Below, in pieces: positions 52,709-64,000 of a stretch of 64,000 nt of DNA. A program made the translations under genes and the position numbers. Within the stretch, counting starts at the first letter, position 1; each line of letters begins with the position of its first letter. The notes below the pieces were generated by a model. That model was not told the origin of the DNA. It was given only the letters and a program-made list of their open reading frames with translations, and searched no databases. The DNA is from Verrucomicrobiia bacterium (lineage in GTDB: Bacteria > Verrucomicrobiota > Verrucomicrobiia > JABWAM01): contig JADZFN010000067.1 in assembly GCA_020849895.1 (NCBI GenBank), positions 1 to 64,000 on the forward strand, read 5' to 3'.

Positions 52709-54103
52709 TCAGCGGGCGCCGGCGCCCTTGAGGACGACGGGAATCGTTTTGAGGAGAATCTTGAGATCGAGCCAGAAGCTCCAATGGTCCACGTATTCGA
52801 GATCGAGACGAGCCCATTCGTCGAAGCTGCGGATTTGGTTGCGCCCGCTGATCTGCCAGAGGCAGGTGAGACCGGGCTTTACGCTGAGTCGGCGGCGGTG
52901 CTGGAGCTGGGAGATCTGGCGGGTTTCGTAGACAGGGAGCGGGCGCGGCCCCACCAGGCTCATGTCGCCCTTGAAGACGTTCCAGAGCTGGGGGAGCTCG
53001 TCGAGGCTGGTGCGGCGAAGGAGGGCGCCGACGCGGGTGACGCGCGGGTCCTTGCCGATCTTGAAGACGGGCCCGCTCATCTCGTTGAAGGCGGCGAGAT
53101 CGTCGCGGAGCATGTCGGCGTTGGAGACCATGCTGCGAAACTTGAACATCCGGAACACGCGGCCGCGGAGCCCGCTACGCTCCTGGACGAAGTAGATGAG
53201 ACCGCGCGATTCGAGGCGGATGGCGAGGGCGATCAGGGCCGCGATCGGGGCGCAGGCGACGAGGCCAATTCCCGAGACGACAAGGTCGAGCAGGCGTTTG
53301 GCGAGGAACTGCCAGAGCGGAGGCTGCCGCGCGGAAAAGAGGATCGTGGGATGACCGAGGAACGTCTCGAACCGCACGACGGACAGGCGGGGTTCGAGCG
53401 CATCACTCAGGAGCCAGGCTTCGACGCCCTGCGTTTCGCAGACGGCAACGGCCTTCTGGACCTCTTCGAAAACCGAATGCGGGACTCGAAAGATCACGGC
53501 CGAGATGGGTTCCTTTTGAAGCCAGTCGGCGACGGTAATTTCGAGGTGGTCGAAGGAGGAGACTTCGCCGGCGATGGAGAGGTTCACTTCGTCTTGCCGG
53601 GCGATCTGGGCGCGCAGTGCGGCGAGGTGACCAGGGGCGCCGACGAGGAGGACTCCCGAGGGAGGCGCCTTGCCCTGAAAGAAAAAATCGAGTGTGTCCG
53701 CGAGGAGGAAATGGCGGATGGCGACCAGCAGGAAACCGAACCCCGCGGAGAGGAGCACCACGCCGCGGGCGACCTCCTCCAGCTTGAACATGAAAACAAG
53801 CAGCGCGTTCACGAGCAGCATCAGCAGCAGGGCCTGCGCGAGACGAAATAGGAAATCCGAAGGCCGTTTCGCGAGGCTGCGGCAGTAAATGGAGCAGGAG
53901 TCCAGGATGAGCGGGCCGAGGATGACGACGAACACGAGCAGGGGCACGAATCGGTCGAACGTCCCGATGCGCGGGAGGTTCCCCCATGTCAGGTTGCCGA
54001 GCAACGTACGGACGGCGTGCGCGAGACCGAGGGCGGCTCCGAGAAGCAGGCCATCGGCCAGTTGAGCGACGAGGTTCCGTATTTCGCGTTGTTGGGAAAA
54101 CAT
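52709..54103 (-). CDS. Exopolysaccharide polyprenyl-phosphate sugar-1-phosphate transferase
   Basis: A 464-aa initiating glycosyltransferase of the WcaJ/WbaP (PHPT) type. Four to five N-terminal membrane helices are followed by a CoA-binding-like middle domain (~140-260) and the C-terminal catalytic domain from '[29 protein letters not shown]' through '[22 protein letters not shown]', '[32 protein letters not shown]' and '[14 protein letters not shown]'. It transfers a sugar phosphate from a UDP-sugar to undecaprenyl phosphate, the first step of repeat-unit assembly. Encoded between epsI (9 bases upstream) and the UXS gene. No Wzx, Wzy or Wzc protein is in the window. Confidence 0.93.
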   Translation of the reverse strand: MFSQQREIRNLVAQLADGLLLGAALGLAHAVRTLLGNLTWGNLPRIGTFDRFVPLLVFVVILGPLILDSCSIYCRSLAKRPSDFLFRLAQALLLMLLVNALLVFMFKLEEVARGVVLLSAGFGFLLVAIRHFLLADTLDFFFQGKAPPSGVLLVGAPGHLAALRAQIARQDEVNLSIAGEVSSFDHLEITVADWLQKEPISAVIFRVPHSVFEEVQKAVAVCETQGVEAWLLSDALEPRLSVVRFETFLGHPTILFSARQPPLWQFLAKRLLDLVVSGIGLVACAPIAALIALAIRLESRGLIYFVQERSGLRGRVFRMFKFRSMVSNADMLRDDLAAFNEMSGPVFKIGKDPRVTRVGALLRRTSLDELPQLWNVFKGDMSLVGPRPLPVYETRQISQLQHRRRLSVKPGLTCLWQISGRNQIRSFDEWARLDLEYVDHWSFWLDLKILLKTIPVVLKGAGAR

Positions 54104-54112
54104 GGCGCCGGA

Positions 54113-54805
54113 TCAGCCCGTCGTTTTCTGGAAGGTTGGAACAGCCTTGCGGATGAATTCTTTGAGCATGTCTTCGGTTTCTTTTTCGCGGCCGGGCGGA
54201 GGATTCACGATCAACGCCACGTAAGCCCAGCGGTGGTGCACATTGAAGAAGATGCGGTCGAAGGCCGTCCAGAGGATGCGGTTGAGGTGGCGGGGGGTGA
54301 GACGGTTTTTGCCGACGAACCAATAGCAATACCAGTTGCGGACCGTAACCGGCCTCCCGTCGGGCGCGCGTGCCGTACGGGTGATCGCGAGACGCATCAT
54401 GTCGAGGGGATAGGGTTTGGGCGAATCCATCGCGATGCGGAGGATCTGGCCGTCCTGGATCGTCCAGCCCTGACCGATCAGGCAGGCCTCGGCGGCGTGG
54501 ATGCTGGAGCGGTCGCGCCCGCTGAGCACAAGACCGAGAAAGATTTCGCGGCCGCGCGGATCGCGATAAATCTTCCGGGCGAACTTGGTGTCCGCGCCGA
54601 GATAGTCGCGTTCGATCTGGGCGACCGAGGCGTCTTCGCCCACCCATTCGCCGATGCGGGCGGGCAGTTCCATCGCGATCCCCGCGGTCGCTTCGACGTT
54701 CACGTCGGTGGTCTTGAGCGTGAGCACGAGCGTCGCGAGGACCAGCACAAGGAGGGCTGCCGACAGAAGGATCGGCGGCATCGCCCGACGGGAGGGAGGA
54801 TTCAT
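54113..54805 (-). CDS. epsI: EpsI-type exosortase-associated protein (DUF3485)
   Basis: A 230-aa protein with one N-terminal membrane helix (AMPPILLSAALLVLVLATLVL) and a periplasmic EpsI domain: 'ELPARIGEWVGEDASVAQIERDYLGADTKFARKIYRD' region, 'SGRDRSSIHAAEACLIGQGW', 'MMRLAITR' and 'RNWYCYWFVGKNRLTPRHLNRILW'. EpsI domains occur fused or next to exosortases and with exopolysaccharide genes; their biochemical role is not established. It is translationally coupled to the exosortase gene (ATGA, 54802-54805), so a working partner is likely. The ATG at 54805 gives one intact membrane helix; longer readings are shadows of the exosortase gene. Confidence 0.9.
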   Translation of the reverse strand: MNPPSRRAMPPILLSAALLVLVLATLVLTLKTTDVNVEATAGIAMELPARIGEWVGEDASVAQIERDYLGADTKFARKIYRDPRGREIFLGLVLSGRDRSSIHAAEACLIGQGWTIQDGQILRIAMDSPKPYPLDMMRLAITRTARAPDGRPVTVRNWYCYWFVGKNRLTPRHLNRILWTAFDRIFFNVHHRWAYVALIVNPPPGREKETEDMLKEFIRKAVPTFQKTTG

Positions 54806-55980
54806 GGACGGGAAGGCGTTTTCCTCGCCGTCATGGGGTGGGTCCGCACACGCGCGAGGGCCGCCGAAAAGCGTCGCGCAAGGGCGGCGTAGTCGGCGTT
54901 GATGAGGCGGCTCACACCGACGAGGAGCAGGACGACCACGAGGAAGATGAGAAAACCGAACCATTCGTGGACGACGTTGCCCGCCTCCTGGCCGAAGCAT
55001 TGGGCGGCGAGGATGATCGAGGTGATGCGGACAATGTTGCCCGCGATGGTGAGCGGAAGTCCGGAGATGCAGAGCACGGCCTTCTTCCAGAGGCGGCGCT
55101 GAGTGACATATCCGTAGATCAGCGAAAGCATGACGATCGCCGTGAGCGAGCGGATCCCGCTGCAGGCAGGCGCCACGTCGTATTGGTAGGCGCCGGTGGC
55201 ATCGAAGATCCGTGTCCCATCGCGCATCACGGCGATCCCGAGAGCCTGGCCGATGCCGGTGGACGCCTTCGTGACCATGAGGCGCATGGGGAAGGCCACA
55301 AGGGTTTCCAGAAAGTTCATCGGGATCATGAAGACGAGGAAGGCGATCGGGAACGCCATGGCGCGCGCGCGAGGCAACCCCTGGAGACACCAGACCATGG
55401 ACCAGAGCAGGAGGATGAGCGCCAGGACGCTGGCGCGCGGAATCTGGCCGCGCATCCCCATCCAGTGGACGAGGAGCGCGAAGGCGGCGGAGAACAGCCC
55501 GCGTGCATCGGGGACGGCGGGCAGTTTGAGGATTGCCTTGCGGTTCCACCAGAGGAGTCCGAGGGAGATGAGCGGCACGAGAGGGCCGTGGGAGCTGTCG
55601 TAGATCGGGTCCCGCCAGGCTATCCAAAGCCAGTTGAACAGCGAGGCGCCGAATTTGGTGTTCCAAGTACTGTTGCCCGCGTGGTGGAAGAGGAAGGCCA
55701 CGACGGCAAGGAGCGCGACCGCCATCCAGAAACTCGCGCGGCGCAGGCGGGCGGAGAGGACGGCGAGCGAGCGCGCCTCCAGGAGGAATGCGCGCACTTC
55801 GGCGCGGAAATGCCAGGCGGCACCCGCGAGGGCGGCGAGGATGACGAACGTGACCTTTGGATTCGACAGCCCCGGTTCGGCGGCGGCGGCGGCCGCCTCG
55901 CCTGCCGCAAAAAGGGGAAAGACGCTGCCGAGGAACAGCAGCGTCGCGACTGCGAAGGCGGAGCGGCAAAAGGGAGTCAT
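54802..55980 (-). CDS. xrt: Exosortase (PEP-CTERM sorting transpeptidase)
   Basis: A 392-aa polytopic membrane cysteine protease/transpeptidase that recognises and processes PEP-CTERM proteins. The three catalytic residues are intact: Cys273 in PACSGIRSL, Arg318 in GNIVRI and His338 in VVHEWFGF. About eight membrane helices surround them; the N-terminal part has an extra cleavable or anchor-like helix (FAVATLLFLGSVFPLFAA) and a periplasmic loop. Start at the ATG at 55980, which overlaps the epimerase stop (ATGA); its own stop overlaps epsI. Its substrates should include the PEP-CTERM proteins at 86-1267 and 32032-33615. The exact exosortase type (XrtA-D) cannot be called without comparison. 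Confidence 0.93.
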   Translation of the reverse strand: MTPFCRSAFAVATLLFLGSVFPLFAAGEAAAAAAEPGLSNPKVTFVILAALAGAAWHFRAEVRAFLLEARSLAVLSARLRRASFWMAVALLAVVAFLFHHAGNSTWNTKFGASLFNWLWIAWRDPIYDSSHGPLVPLISLGLLWWNRKAILKLPAVPDARGLFSAAFALLVHWMGMRGQIPRASVLALILLLWSMVWCLQGLPRARAMAFPIAFLVFMIPMNFLETLVAFPMRLMVTKASTGIGQALGIAVMRDGTRIFDATGAYQYDVAPACSGIRSLTAIVMLSLIYGYVTQRRLWKKAVLCISGLPLTIAGNIVRITSIILAAQCFGQEAGNVVHEWFGFLIFLVVVLLLVGVSRLINADYAALARRFSAALARVRTHPMTARKTPSRP

Positions 55981-56972
55981 GCCTGGGCGGGGAATGTACG
56001 GGAGTACCACTCGATCATTTCGCGTATCCCCTCGCCGAGCGGAATGGTGGGTGTGATGCCGCCCGTAACGCGGCGGAGCTTCGTAGAATCGGCGCTCTTC
56101 ACGAGGCGGCCCTCCGGCTTGGAAGGGTCAAAGCGGATCGTCAGTTTGCGCCCGGCCGCCTCGCCGATGGCGCGGGCGAGTTCCTCCATGGTGACGGTCT
56201 CCTCGTAGCCGACATTCACGGGATCGGCCTTGGCGTGGTGCTCCGTGACGGCGAGGAAGCAGCGGCTGAAGTCCACGGCGTGGAGGAAGTTGCGGCGCTG
56301 GCGGCCCGTGCCCCAGACGACGAGCGGTTCCTCGCCCTCCATCACGCGCTTCACGAGCATCGGGATGACGTGGCTGTACTCGCCCTCCCACTTGTAGCGG
56401 CCCGAGTAGGCGTTGCAGGGGCGGACGATGGCCACGCCGATCCCCGTGTCCCGGGCGAGGCGCGTGGCCTCGATCTCGAGCTCGCGCTTGGCCTGCCCGT
56501 AGCCCCGGTTCGCCTTTTCGGGTTCGCCGGTGTTCACGGGAAGCTCCGGAGTGGGGCAGGGCGCGTCGTCGGGGTAGACGCAGGAGGAGCTGACGGCGAG
56601 CACGCGTTCGACGCGGGCGGCCGCGCAGGCGGCGAGGACCTTGCGGTTGAGGTCCACGTTGAAGCGGAGCATCTCCTCGTGGTGTCCGACGCTGTAGGCG
56701 ATGCCATAGGCGCGCGACGCGAGGTGGAGGATGACCTGTTGGCCTTGAAAGAGTTGCTCCGCCGCGCCGGGCACACAGAGGTCGGCTCGTGCGAAGCGGA
56801 GGCGTCCCTCCAAATGGGCGAGGCGTTCGAAGACGCCCTTGGAAAGATCGTCTACGGCGAGCACATCGGCACCTCCCTCCACGAGCAGGTCGCAGAGATG
56901 GGAGCCGACCAACCCTGCGGCGCCGGTGACGACGACCTTGCGGTCTTTCCAATAAGGGGAGATGGGGTTCAT
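55977..56972 (-). CDS. NAD-dependent nucleotide-sugar epimerase/dehydratase
   Basis: A 331-aa extended SDR. Seen: 'KVVVTGAAGLVGSHLCDLLVEGGADVLAVDDLSKG' region with the GxxGxxG motif (GAAGLVG), 'HLASRAYGIAYSVGHHEEMLRFNVDLNRKVL', 'SSSCVYPDDAPCPTPE' and YGQAK (the Tyr/Lys pair), then 'RPCNAYSGRYKWEGEYSHVIPMLVKRVM'. The SSSCVYP motif with a Cys is like GDP-fucose synthetase and related epimerase/reductases, but the substrate remains open. Encoded 7 bases after the TPR gene and overlapping the exosortase gene by 4 bases. It should make a nucleotide sugar for the same polysaccharide. Confidence 0.87.
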   Translation of the reverse strand: MNPISPYWKDRKVVVTGAAGLVGSHLCDLLVEGGADVLAVDDLSKGVFERLAHLEGRLRFARADLCVPGAAEQLFQGQQVILHLASRAYGIAYSVGHHEEMLRFNVDLNRKVLAACAAARVERVLAVSSSCVYPDDAPCPTPELPVNTGEPEKANRGYGQAKRELEIEATRLARDTGIGVAIVRPCNAYSGRYKWEGEYSHVIPMLVKRVMEGEEPLVVWGTGRQRRNFLHAVDFSRCFLAVTEHHAKADPVNVGYEETVTMEELARAIGEAAGRKLTIRFDPSKPEGRLVKSADSTKLRRVTGGITPTIPLGEGIREMIEWYSRTFPAQA

Positions 56973-56979
56973 GGGGGGA

Positions 56980-59507
56980 TCAGTTGGCGCCGGCGTGCTC
57001 GGCTTGCAATTGGCGCAAGCGCTCTTCGGCCTCGGTTTGGCAGGGGAGTTTGGCGTCGCTCAAGCGGCGCAGCACACGCGCCGCCCCGCGCCAGTCCTTC
57101 TGGGACTCGAGGAGCCGTTCGGCTTCCAGTCCTCCGCGGCAGATCCAGAAAAACTCGCGTCCTTCCGGCGCACCGCTGGGGAGCGGCTTTTCATAGAGCG
57201 GCGCGAGGTAATTTTCCAGCGCTTTCGTGAGGTTGCCCATGGCTTCACAGGTTTTGCCGGTCTCGACGAAGGCCTGGTTGCGAAGCGCGGTGTCGGCCTT
57301 TGGGGAATCGAGGACCGCCTTAAACGCAACGAGCGCCTCCTCATGGCGCTTAAGCTGGCGGAGGCACTGGCCGCGGCGGCCCTGCGCTTCAAGCACGCGT
57401 TCGGGAAGTGGCTGGGGCTTGCCCGCCTCGACGGGCTTGACGAGGTCCTCGAAAACCTTCAGCGCCTCCTGGAATTTGCCGCGCTCGGCGAGGATGTCGC
57501 CGTAGAGGAACCAGGCCTCGGGTGCCCACGGGGAATCGGGGTAATCCTTGATGAGCGCCTCGATGAGGCGGCGGATGTCCTCCTGCCGCTGCCCCAGGCG
57601 GTATGCGGCGCGCGCGGCGAAGTAGGTGGCTTCGGGCGCCAGCGGATGCGTCGGTGCGCTTTTACGCAGCAGTTCGAATTGCTCCTGCGCCTTCGCATAG
57701 TTGCGGAGGCGATCGTAGTAGGCGCCCAGCCAGAACTGCGCTTCTGCGGCGCTGGAGGACCGGGGAAACGCCTTGACGACCGCCTCAAACTCGGCGGCGG
57801 CTTTCTCGGGGGACTCGGCTTGTTCGAGGCACGCGGCGCGCACAAACGCGGCGCGCGGCGCCAGCGCGTGCTTCGGAAATTTTTCGAGGAAGGCCGACGC
57901 GGCCTCGGCGCCTTCCTTCGCGCGGCCGCTCGTTCGGAGGGTTTCGGCGTAATCCAACCACGCGCGCGGCGCGAGGGAAGACTCGGGGAAACGGTCGAGG
58001 AGGGCGCGAAGGGCCTCGGCCGCCTTCGCGGGCTGGCCCTGGCGACGCGCCGCCTCCGCGGAGAGCAGGAGGAACTCGGCGCCGAGGCGGCCCGAGGGGA
58101 AGGCGGCGGCCTCGGCGGTCTGGAGGCGGACGACCTCGGCGGGTTTGCCGGCGCGGAGCCAAGCTTGGGCTTCCTGATAGAGCGCCGTCTCGACGGACGA
58201 CGGATCGGCGCCCTGGACCTGCGCGGCCTTCGCGTAGGCGGCAGCCGCGACTTCAAACTGCTGCCGCTCGAGATTCGCGTCGCCGAGTTTCAAGAGCGCC
58301 TCGATCCGCACCTGGGGGTCGCGGGTGCGGTCGGCCGCTTTTTGAAACTCGGCGGCAGCTGAATCGTATTTTTTATCGTCGAGGAAAACCCAGCCGAATT
58401 GGAGATGGGCGCGGTCATTCCACGCGCCGTTCGGATATTTCTCGAAGAAATCCTGGAAGGCTCGGATCGCCTGATCGCGGCGGTCGGCCCGCTTCCACAG
58501 GGCGCCGACCTGAAGCAGCAGGGCTTCGCCGAACGGTGTGCCTTTCGCGTCGTCCGCCCACTCGGCGAGGCGGTCGGCCAGCGCGCGCGGTTTGTCGAGC
58601 TTGAGGTAGGCAACGGTCAGCGCGTCCACGCAGCGGAGGCGGAACGCGGAATCAGTGCCCGTGCGGAAGGCCTGCTCGTACTGCGCGGCGGCGGCGGGCC
58701 AGTTGCCGGCGACGGCTTCGATCTCGCCGAGGCGGAGGCGGGCCGCAGGCGCAACGGCGCGCGCCTCGGGGTGGTCCGACTTCGTGATGGATTCGAAGCG
58801 CGTCTTCGCCGACTCGGTGAGCTTGCGTTCCAGTTCCACCTCACCGAGGGCGAGCATCGCCTCGAAACCGACGCTGCTTTTCGCCTCCTCTTTCGCGAGG
58901 CGGGCAAGGACCTGGGCGGCTTCGTCGTATTTTTTCTGTTGAGCGAGGCAGACGCCGAGGGAGAGCGCAGCCTTCAAGGCGATCTCCCCGCGCCCTTCCT
59001 TCTGCAGGGCGCGGAGCATCTCCTGCGCCGCATCGAATTTGCGTTCGAGGACGAGAGCGCGGGCCAGCCCGTAGCGCGCCTCGGGGAGGAAGCGGCTTTT
59101 CGGAAAGTTGCGACTGAGGACATCGAACGTTTTTCCGGCGGCGCCTCCCAGGCCGCCGCGGAGTTGAGCTTCTCCGAGGAGCAGGTAAAGGCCGTCCTGC
59201 CAGTCAGGCCGCGCCGAGGGGAGGACGGACTCGATCGCGATCTGGGCGGCCTGCCAGTCGCCGTCGTTCAGACGGGCGCGAGCGAGAAGCCATGAGGCTT
59301 CGTCGCGCGCCTCGGACTGAGGAAACTGGGTGAGGAGCTTTTCAAACTGCACGGCGGCCACCCCGTTGAGGCGGTCTTCGAGAGCCTTTTTTCCGAAGGA
59401 CAGGAGGCGTTTTTCTTCGCGCGAAAGGTCGGCGCGCGCCGTCGCCGTCAAGGCCGCCACCAGCAGCGCAACAAACACCCCGCGACCGACTTTTTTTGTC
59501 AATGTCT

Positions 59508-59511
<4 letters not shown>
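56980..59511 (-). CDS. Exported TPR-repeat protein of exosortase/EPS operon
   Basis: An 843-aa protein with a signal peptide (VFVALLVAALTATARA) and about 15-18 tetratricopeptide units from residue 35 to the end ('AVQFEKLLTQFPQSEARDEASWLLARARL', 'AQYEQAFRTG', 'RAFQDFFEKYPNGAWNDRAHLQFGWVFLDDKKYDSAAAEFQKAAD' region). It resembles YfiO/BamD-like and PrsT-like TPR proteins found with PEP-CTERM and exopolysaccharide clusters; a scaffold for envelope assembly is the likely role. The start overlaps the uvrA stop by 4 bases (59508-59511). Length is unusual: most periplasmic TPR proteins are under 600 aa. Confidence 0.85.
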
Positions 59512-62474
<2,963 letters not shown>

Positions 62475-62572
62475 GCGTGGAACCCGGGATCCTGCCACAA
62501 ACTGCTGCAAACGGAAACGCCGAAATCGCATGATTTCTCCCAGCAGGCCTTGGACCAGCAGGACGGAAGAAG

Positions 62573-64000
62573 ATGGGGGCCAATCGCCCCGATGCGGAGC
62601 GCGCCGACGCCGGGCTTGAGGCGCGCCTTCCGGAGCGGCATAGAGGCGGCGTGTTTCCGAACAACGACCAGCGGGCGGTGATCGAGGCGGTCCGCGAATC
62701 GCTGCTCGTCCTCTCGCCGATGGGTACCGGCAAGACGCGTACGGCGGCAGCCGCGGTCGCCCGCGCGATCGGCGCGGGAATCGCGCCGGAGCGGATCCTC
62801 GGTCTCACCTTCACCAATCGCGCCGCCGAGGCGATGCGCCGCGCCGTGGCAGAGGCGCTGCCGGAGGACGGCCTCCGTGTGGCGCTCTTCAATCTCCACG
62901 GCCTTTGCGCCCGCCTGCTCCGTGAGGAATGCGCCTTCGCAGGCCTCCCGCCCGATTTCGGCATCCTCGACGAGGACGAGTCCGCCGAGCTCCTCTGGCA
63001 GTTCGTCTCGCGCGAGGACCGCGCCGCCAAATACGACGACGACCGCCGCGTCGCGCGGAGCGCCTACGAGAAGTTCGTCTTCCGCTTCCTGACCGGCGAG
63101 GAGAAAGGCCCCGTCCCCGACGAGTTCCGCATGTACCGCGACGCGATGCGCCGCGACGGGACGGTGGACTTCACGGGGCTAATCGCCCGCGCGTGGCACG
63201 CGCTCCGCGCCGACCCGACGGCGCGCGCGCGTTGGAGCTCGCGTTTTGAGTGGATCCTCGTGGACGAAGTGCAGGACATCAACCTGGCCGAATACCGGAT
63301 CATCGCCCTGCTCGGGGAGGGCGGCCGCTGTGTGAAAATGTTCGGCGACACGCACCAGACCATCTTCGAATGGCGCTTCGCCCAGCCGCGCCAAGTGATC
63401 GAAGCCTTCGACAAGGAATTCGCGCCGCGTCGCCTCGCGCTGAAGACCAACTACCGCTGCGCCCCCGCCCTCGTCGAGGCGAGCAACGCCCTCCGCCGCG
63501 CCCACATCCGCAGCCGCGAGCCGTTCCCCACCCCCGGTCTTCCGGAGGCCGGCGGCGAGATCGCGATACGGACATTCGACGATTCGGAGGAGGAAACGCG
63601 CGCGCTCGTAACGAAGGTCGCCGAATGGCGGGAGGCGGGTCTCCCGCTCCGCGAGATCGCCGTGCTCGCCCGCGCGAACCGCACCCTCGCCGAGATTTCC
63701 GCGGCGCTGCGGACGGCGCGCATCCCGCATCTCGTATTCGACGAATTCGATTTCTTCCGACGGCAGGAGGTCAAGGATGTCGCCGCCGTCCTCGAACATC
63801 TCGTCGCCCCGTTTCGTCGCACTCCGGTGCTGCGCCTCCTCAAGGCCTACGGCGCTTCCGAGGGCGCGCTCGCCCGGCTCGAACGCGACCTCGCCGGCAC
63901 GGGGCTGCACATGAGCGAACTCGTCCGCGGCGCGCCGGGCGATCCGCTCCACCCGCTTCTCGAAGCCTGGAGCGCGGGGCGCGTGGTCGTCGTGGACACC
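62573..64000 (+). CDS. UvrD/Rep-like superfamily 1 helicase (3' partial)
   Basis: A plus-strand frame that runs off the right edge (476 codons seen, no stop). Seen in order: P-loop SPMGTGKTRTA (motif I, where AGPGTGKT is usual), 'LGLTFTNRAAEAMR' (motif Ia), 'WILVDEVQD' (motif II), 'FGDTHQTIFEWRFAQP' (motif III), 'KTNYRCAPALVEASNALR' (motif IV) and 'IAVLARANRTLAEISAALR'. These define SF1A 3'-5' helicases of the UvrD/PcrA family used in repair and replication restart. GGAAGAAG directly precedes the ATG at 62573. It is divergent from uvrA, with 98 bases between the starts, a fitting neighbour for repair. Confidence 0.9.
   Translation, partial: MGANRPDAERADAGLEARLPERHRGGVFPNNDQRAVIEAVRESLLVLSPMGTGKTRTAAAAVARAIGAGIAPERILGLTFTNRAAEAMRRAVAEALPEDGLRVALFNLHGLCARLLREECAFAGLPPDFGILDEDESAELLWQFVSREDRAAKYDDDRRVARSAYEKFVFRFLTGEEKGPVPDEFRMYRDAMRRDGTVDFTGLIARAWHALRADPTARARWSSRFEWILVDEVQDINLAEYRIIALLGEGGRCVKMFGDTHQTIFEWRFAQPRQVIEAFDKEFAPRRLALKTNYRCAPALVEASNALRRAHIRSREPFPTPGLPEAGGEIAIRTFDDSEEETRALVTKVAEWREAGLPLREIAVLARANRTLAEISAALRTARIPHLVFDEFDFFRRQEVKDVAAVLEHLVAPFRRTPVLRLLKAYGASEGALARLERDLAGTGLHMSELVRGAPGDPLHPLLEAWSAGRVVVVDT

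Overview
The window is GC-rich bacterial chromosome with many 4-bp start/stop overlaps between genes. Two PEP-CTERM surface proteins, an exosortase with a separate EpsI protein, many carbohydrate-active enzymes under AraC regulators, a URO-D family protein and a PocR-AraC regulator together suggest a polysaccharide-degrading member of the Verrucomicrobiota or a close relative in the PVC group. This is inferred from gene content; there is no rRNA gene to settle it, and I saw no tRNA gene, CRISPR array or intact insertion sequence.

Left part (1-14 kb): a PEP-CTERM protein running in from the left edge, a GT-C type membrane glycosyltransferase with a possibly structured leader, a TSUP permease, valyl-tRNA synthetase (valS), a TolC + HAE1-type RND drug efflux pair behind a TetR-type palindromic operator (neither regulator nor adaptor gene is present), and uvrB. 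A 22-bp repeat occurs downstream of two plus-strand genes (1308 and 11733), once as a perfect hairpin.

14-20.3 kb: a type I restriction-modification cassette on the minus strand, hsdR > four-helix-bundle/zinc-ribbon protein > fused hsdM-hsdS, with all genes overlapping. Twenty copies of the 9-mer TCGGACNNN sit in five tandem blocks inside the last two genes. Upstream of hsdR lies the 3' remnant of a TMEM175-type channel gene. This cassette is the best candidate in the window for something under-described.

20.3-38 kb: proline iminopeptidase; an operon of a clan GH-A-like glycosidase, PfkB kinase and L-fucose/L-arabinose isomerase-like protein, which looks like a cytosolic sugar route; AraC > GH38 alpha-mannosidase > GH88/105 unsaturated glycosidase; a second PEP-CTERM protein divergent from the AraC gene; an orphan hypA; an AsmA-like protein; a URO-D family protein; and a STAS protein divergent from a PocR-AraC regulator.

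38-50 kb: a gluzincin peptidase coupled to a small TPR protein; a heavy-metal RND efflux operon (Cys-rich small protein, CzcC-like, short lipoprotein adaptor, HGG/Cys-motif protein, CusA/CzcA-like pump); an M24 peptidase; a DegT/DnrJ aminotransferase; and an SDR plus GH88 pair.

50-64 kb: a tight eight-gene minus-strand run uvrA > TPR > epimerase > exosortase > EpsI > polyprenyl-phosphate sugar transferase > UDP-glucuronate decarboxylase > S41 protease. It joins a DNA repair gene to exopolysaccharide synthesis and PEP-CTERM sorting, which would service the two PEP-CTERM proteins elsewhere in the window. A UvrD-like helicase diverges from uvrA and runs off the right edge.
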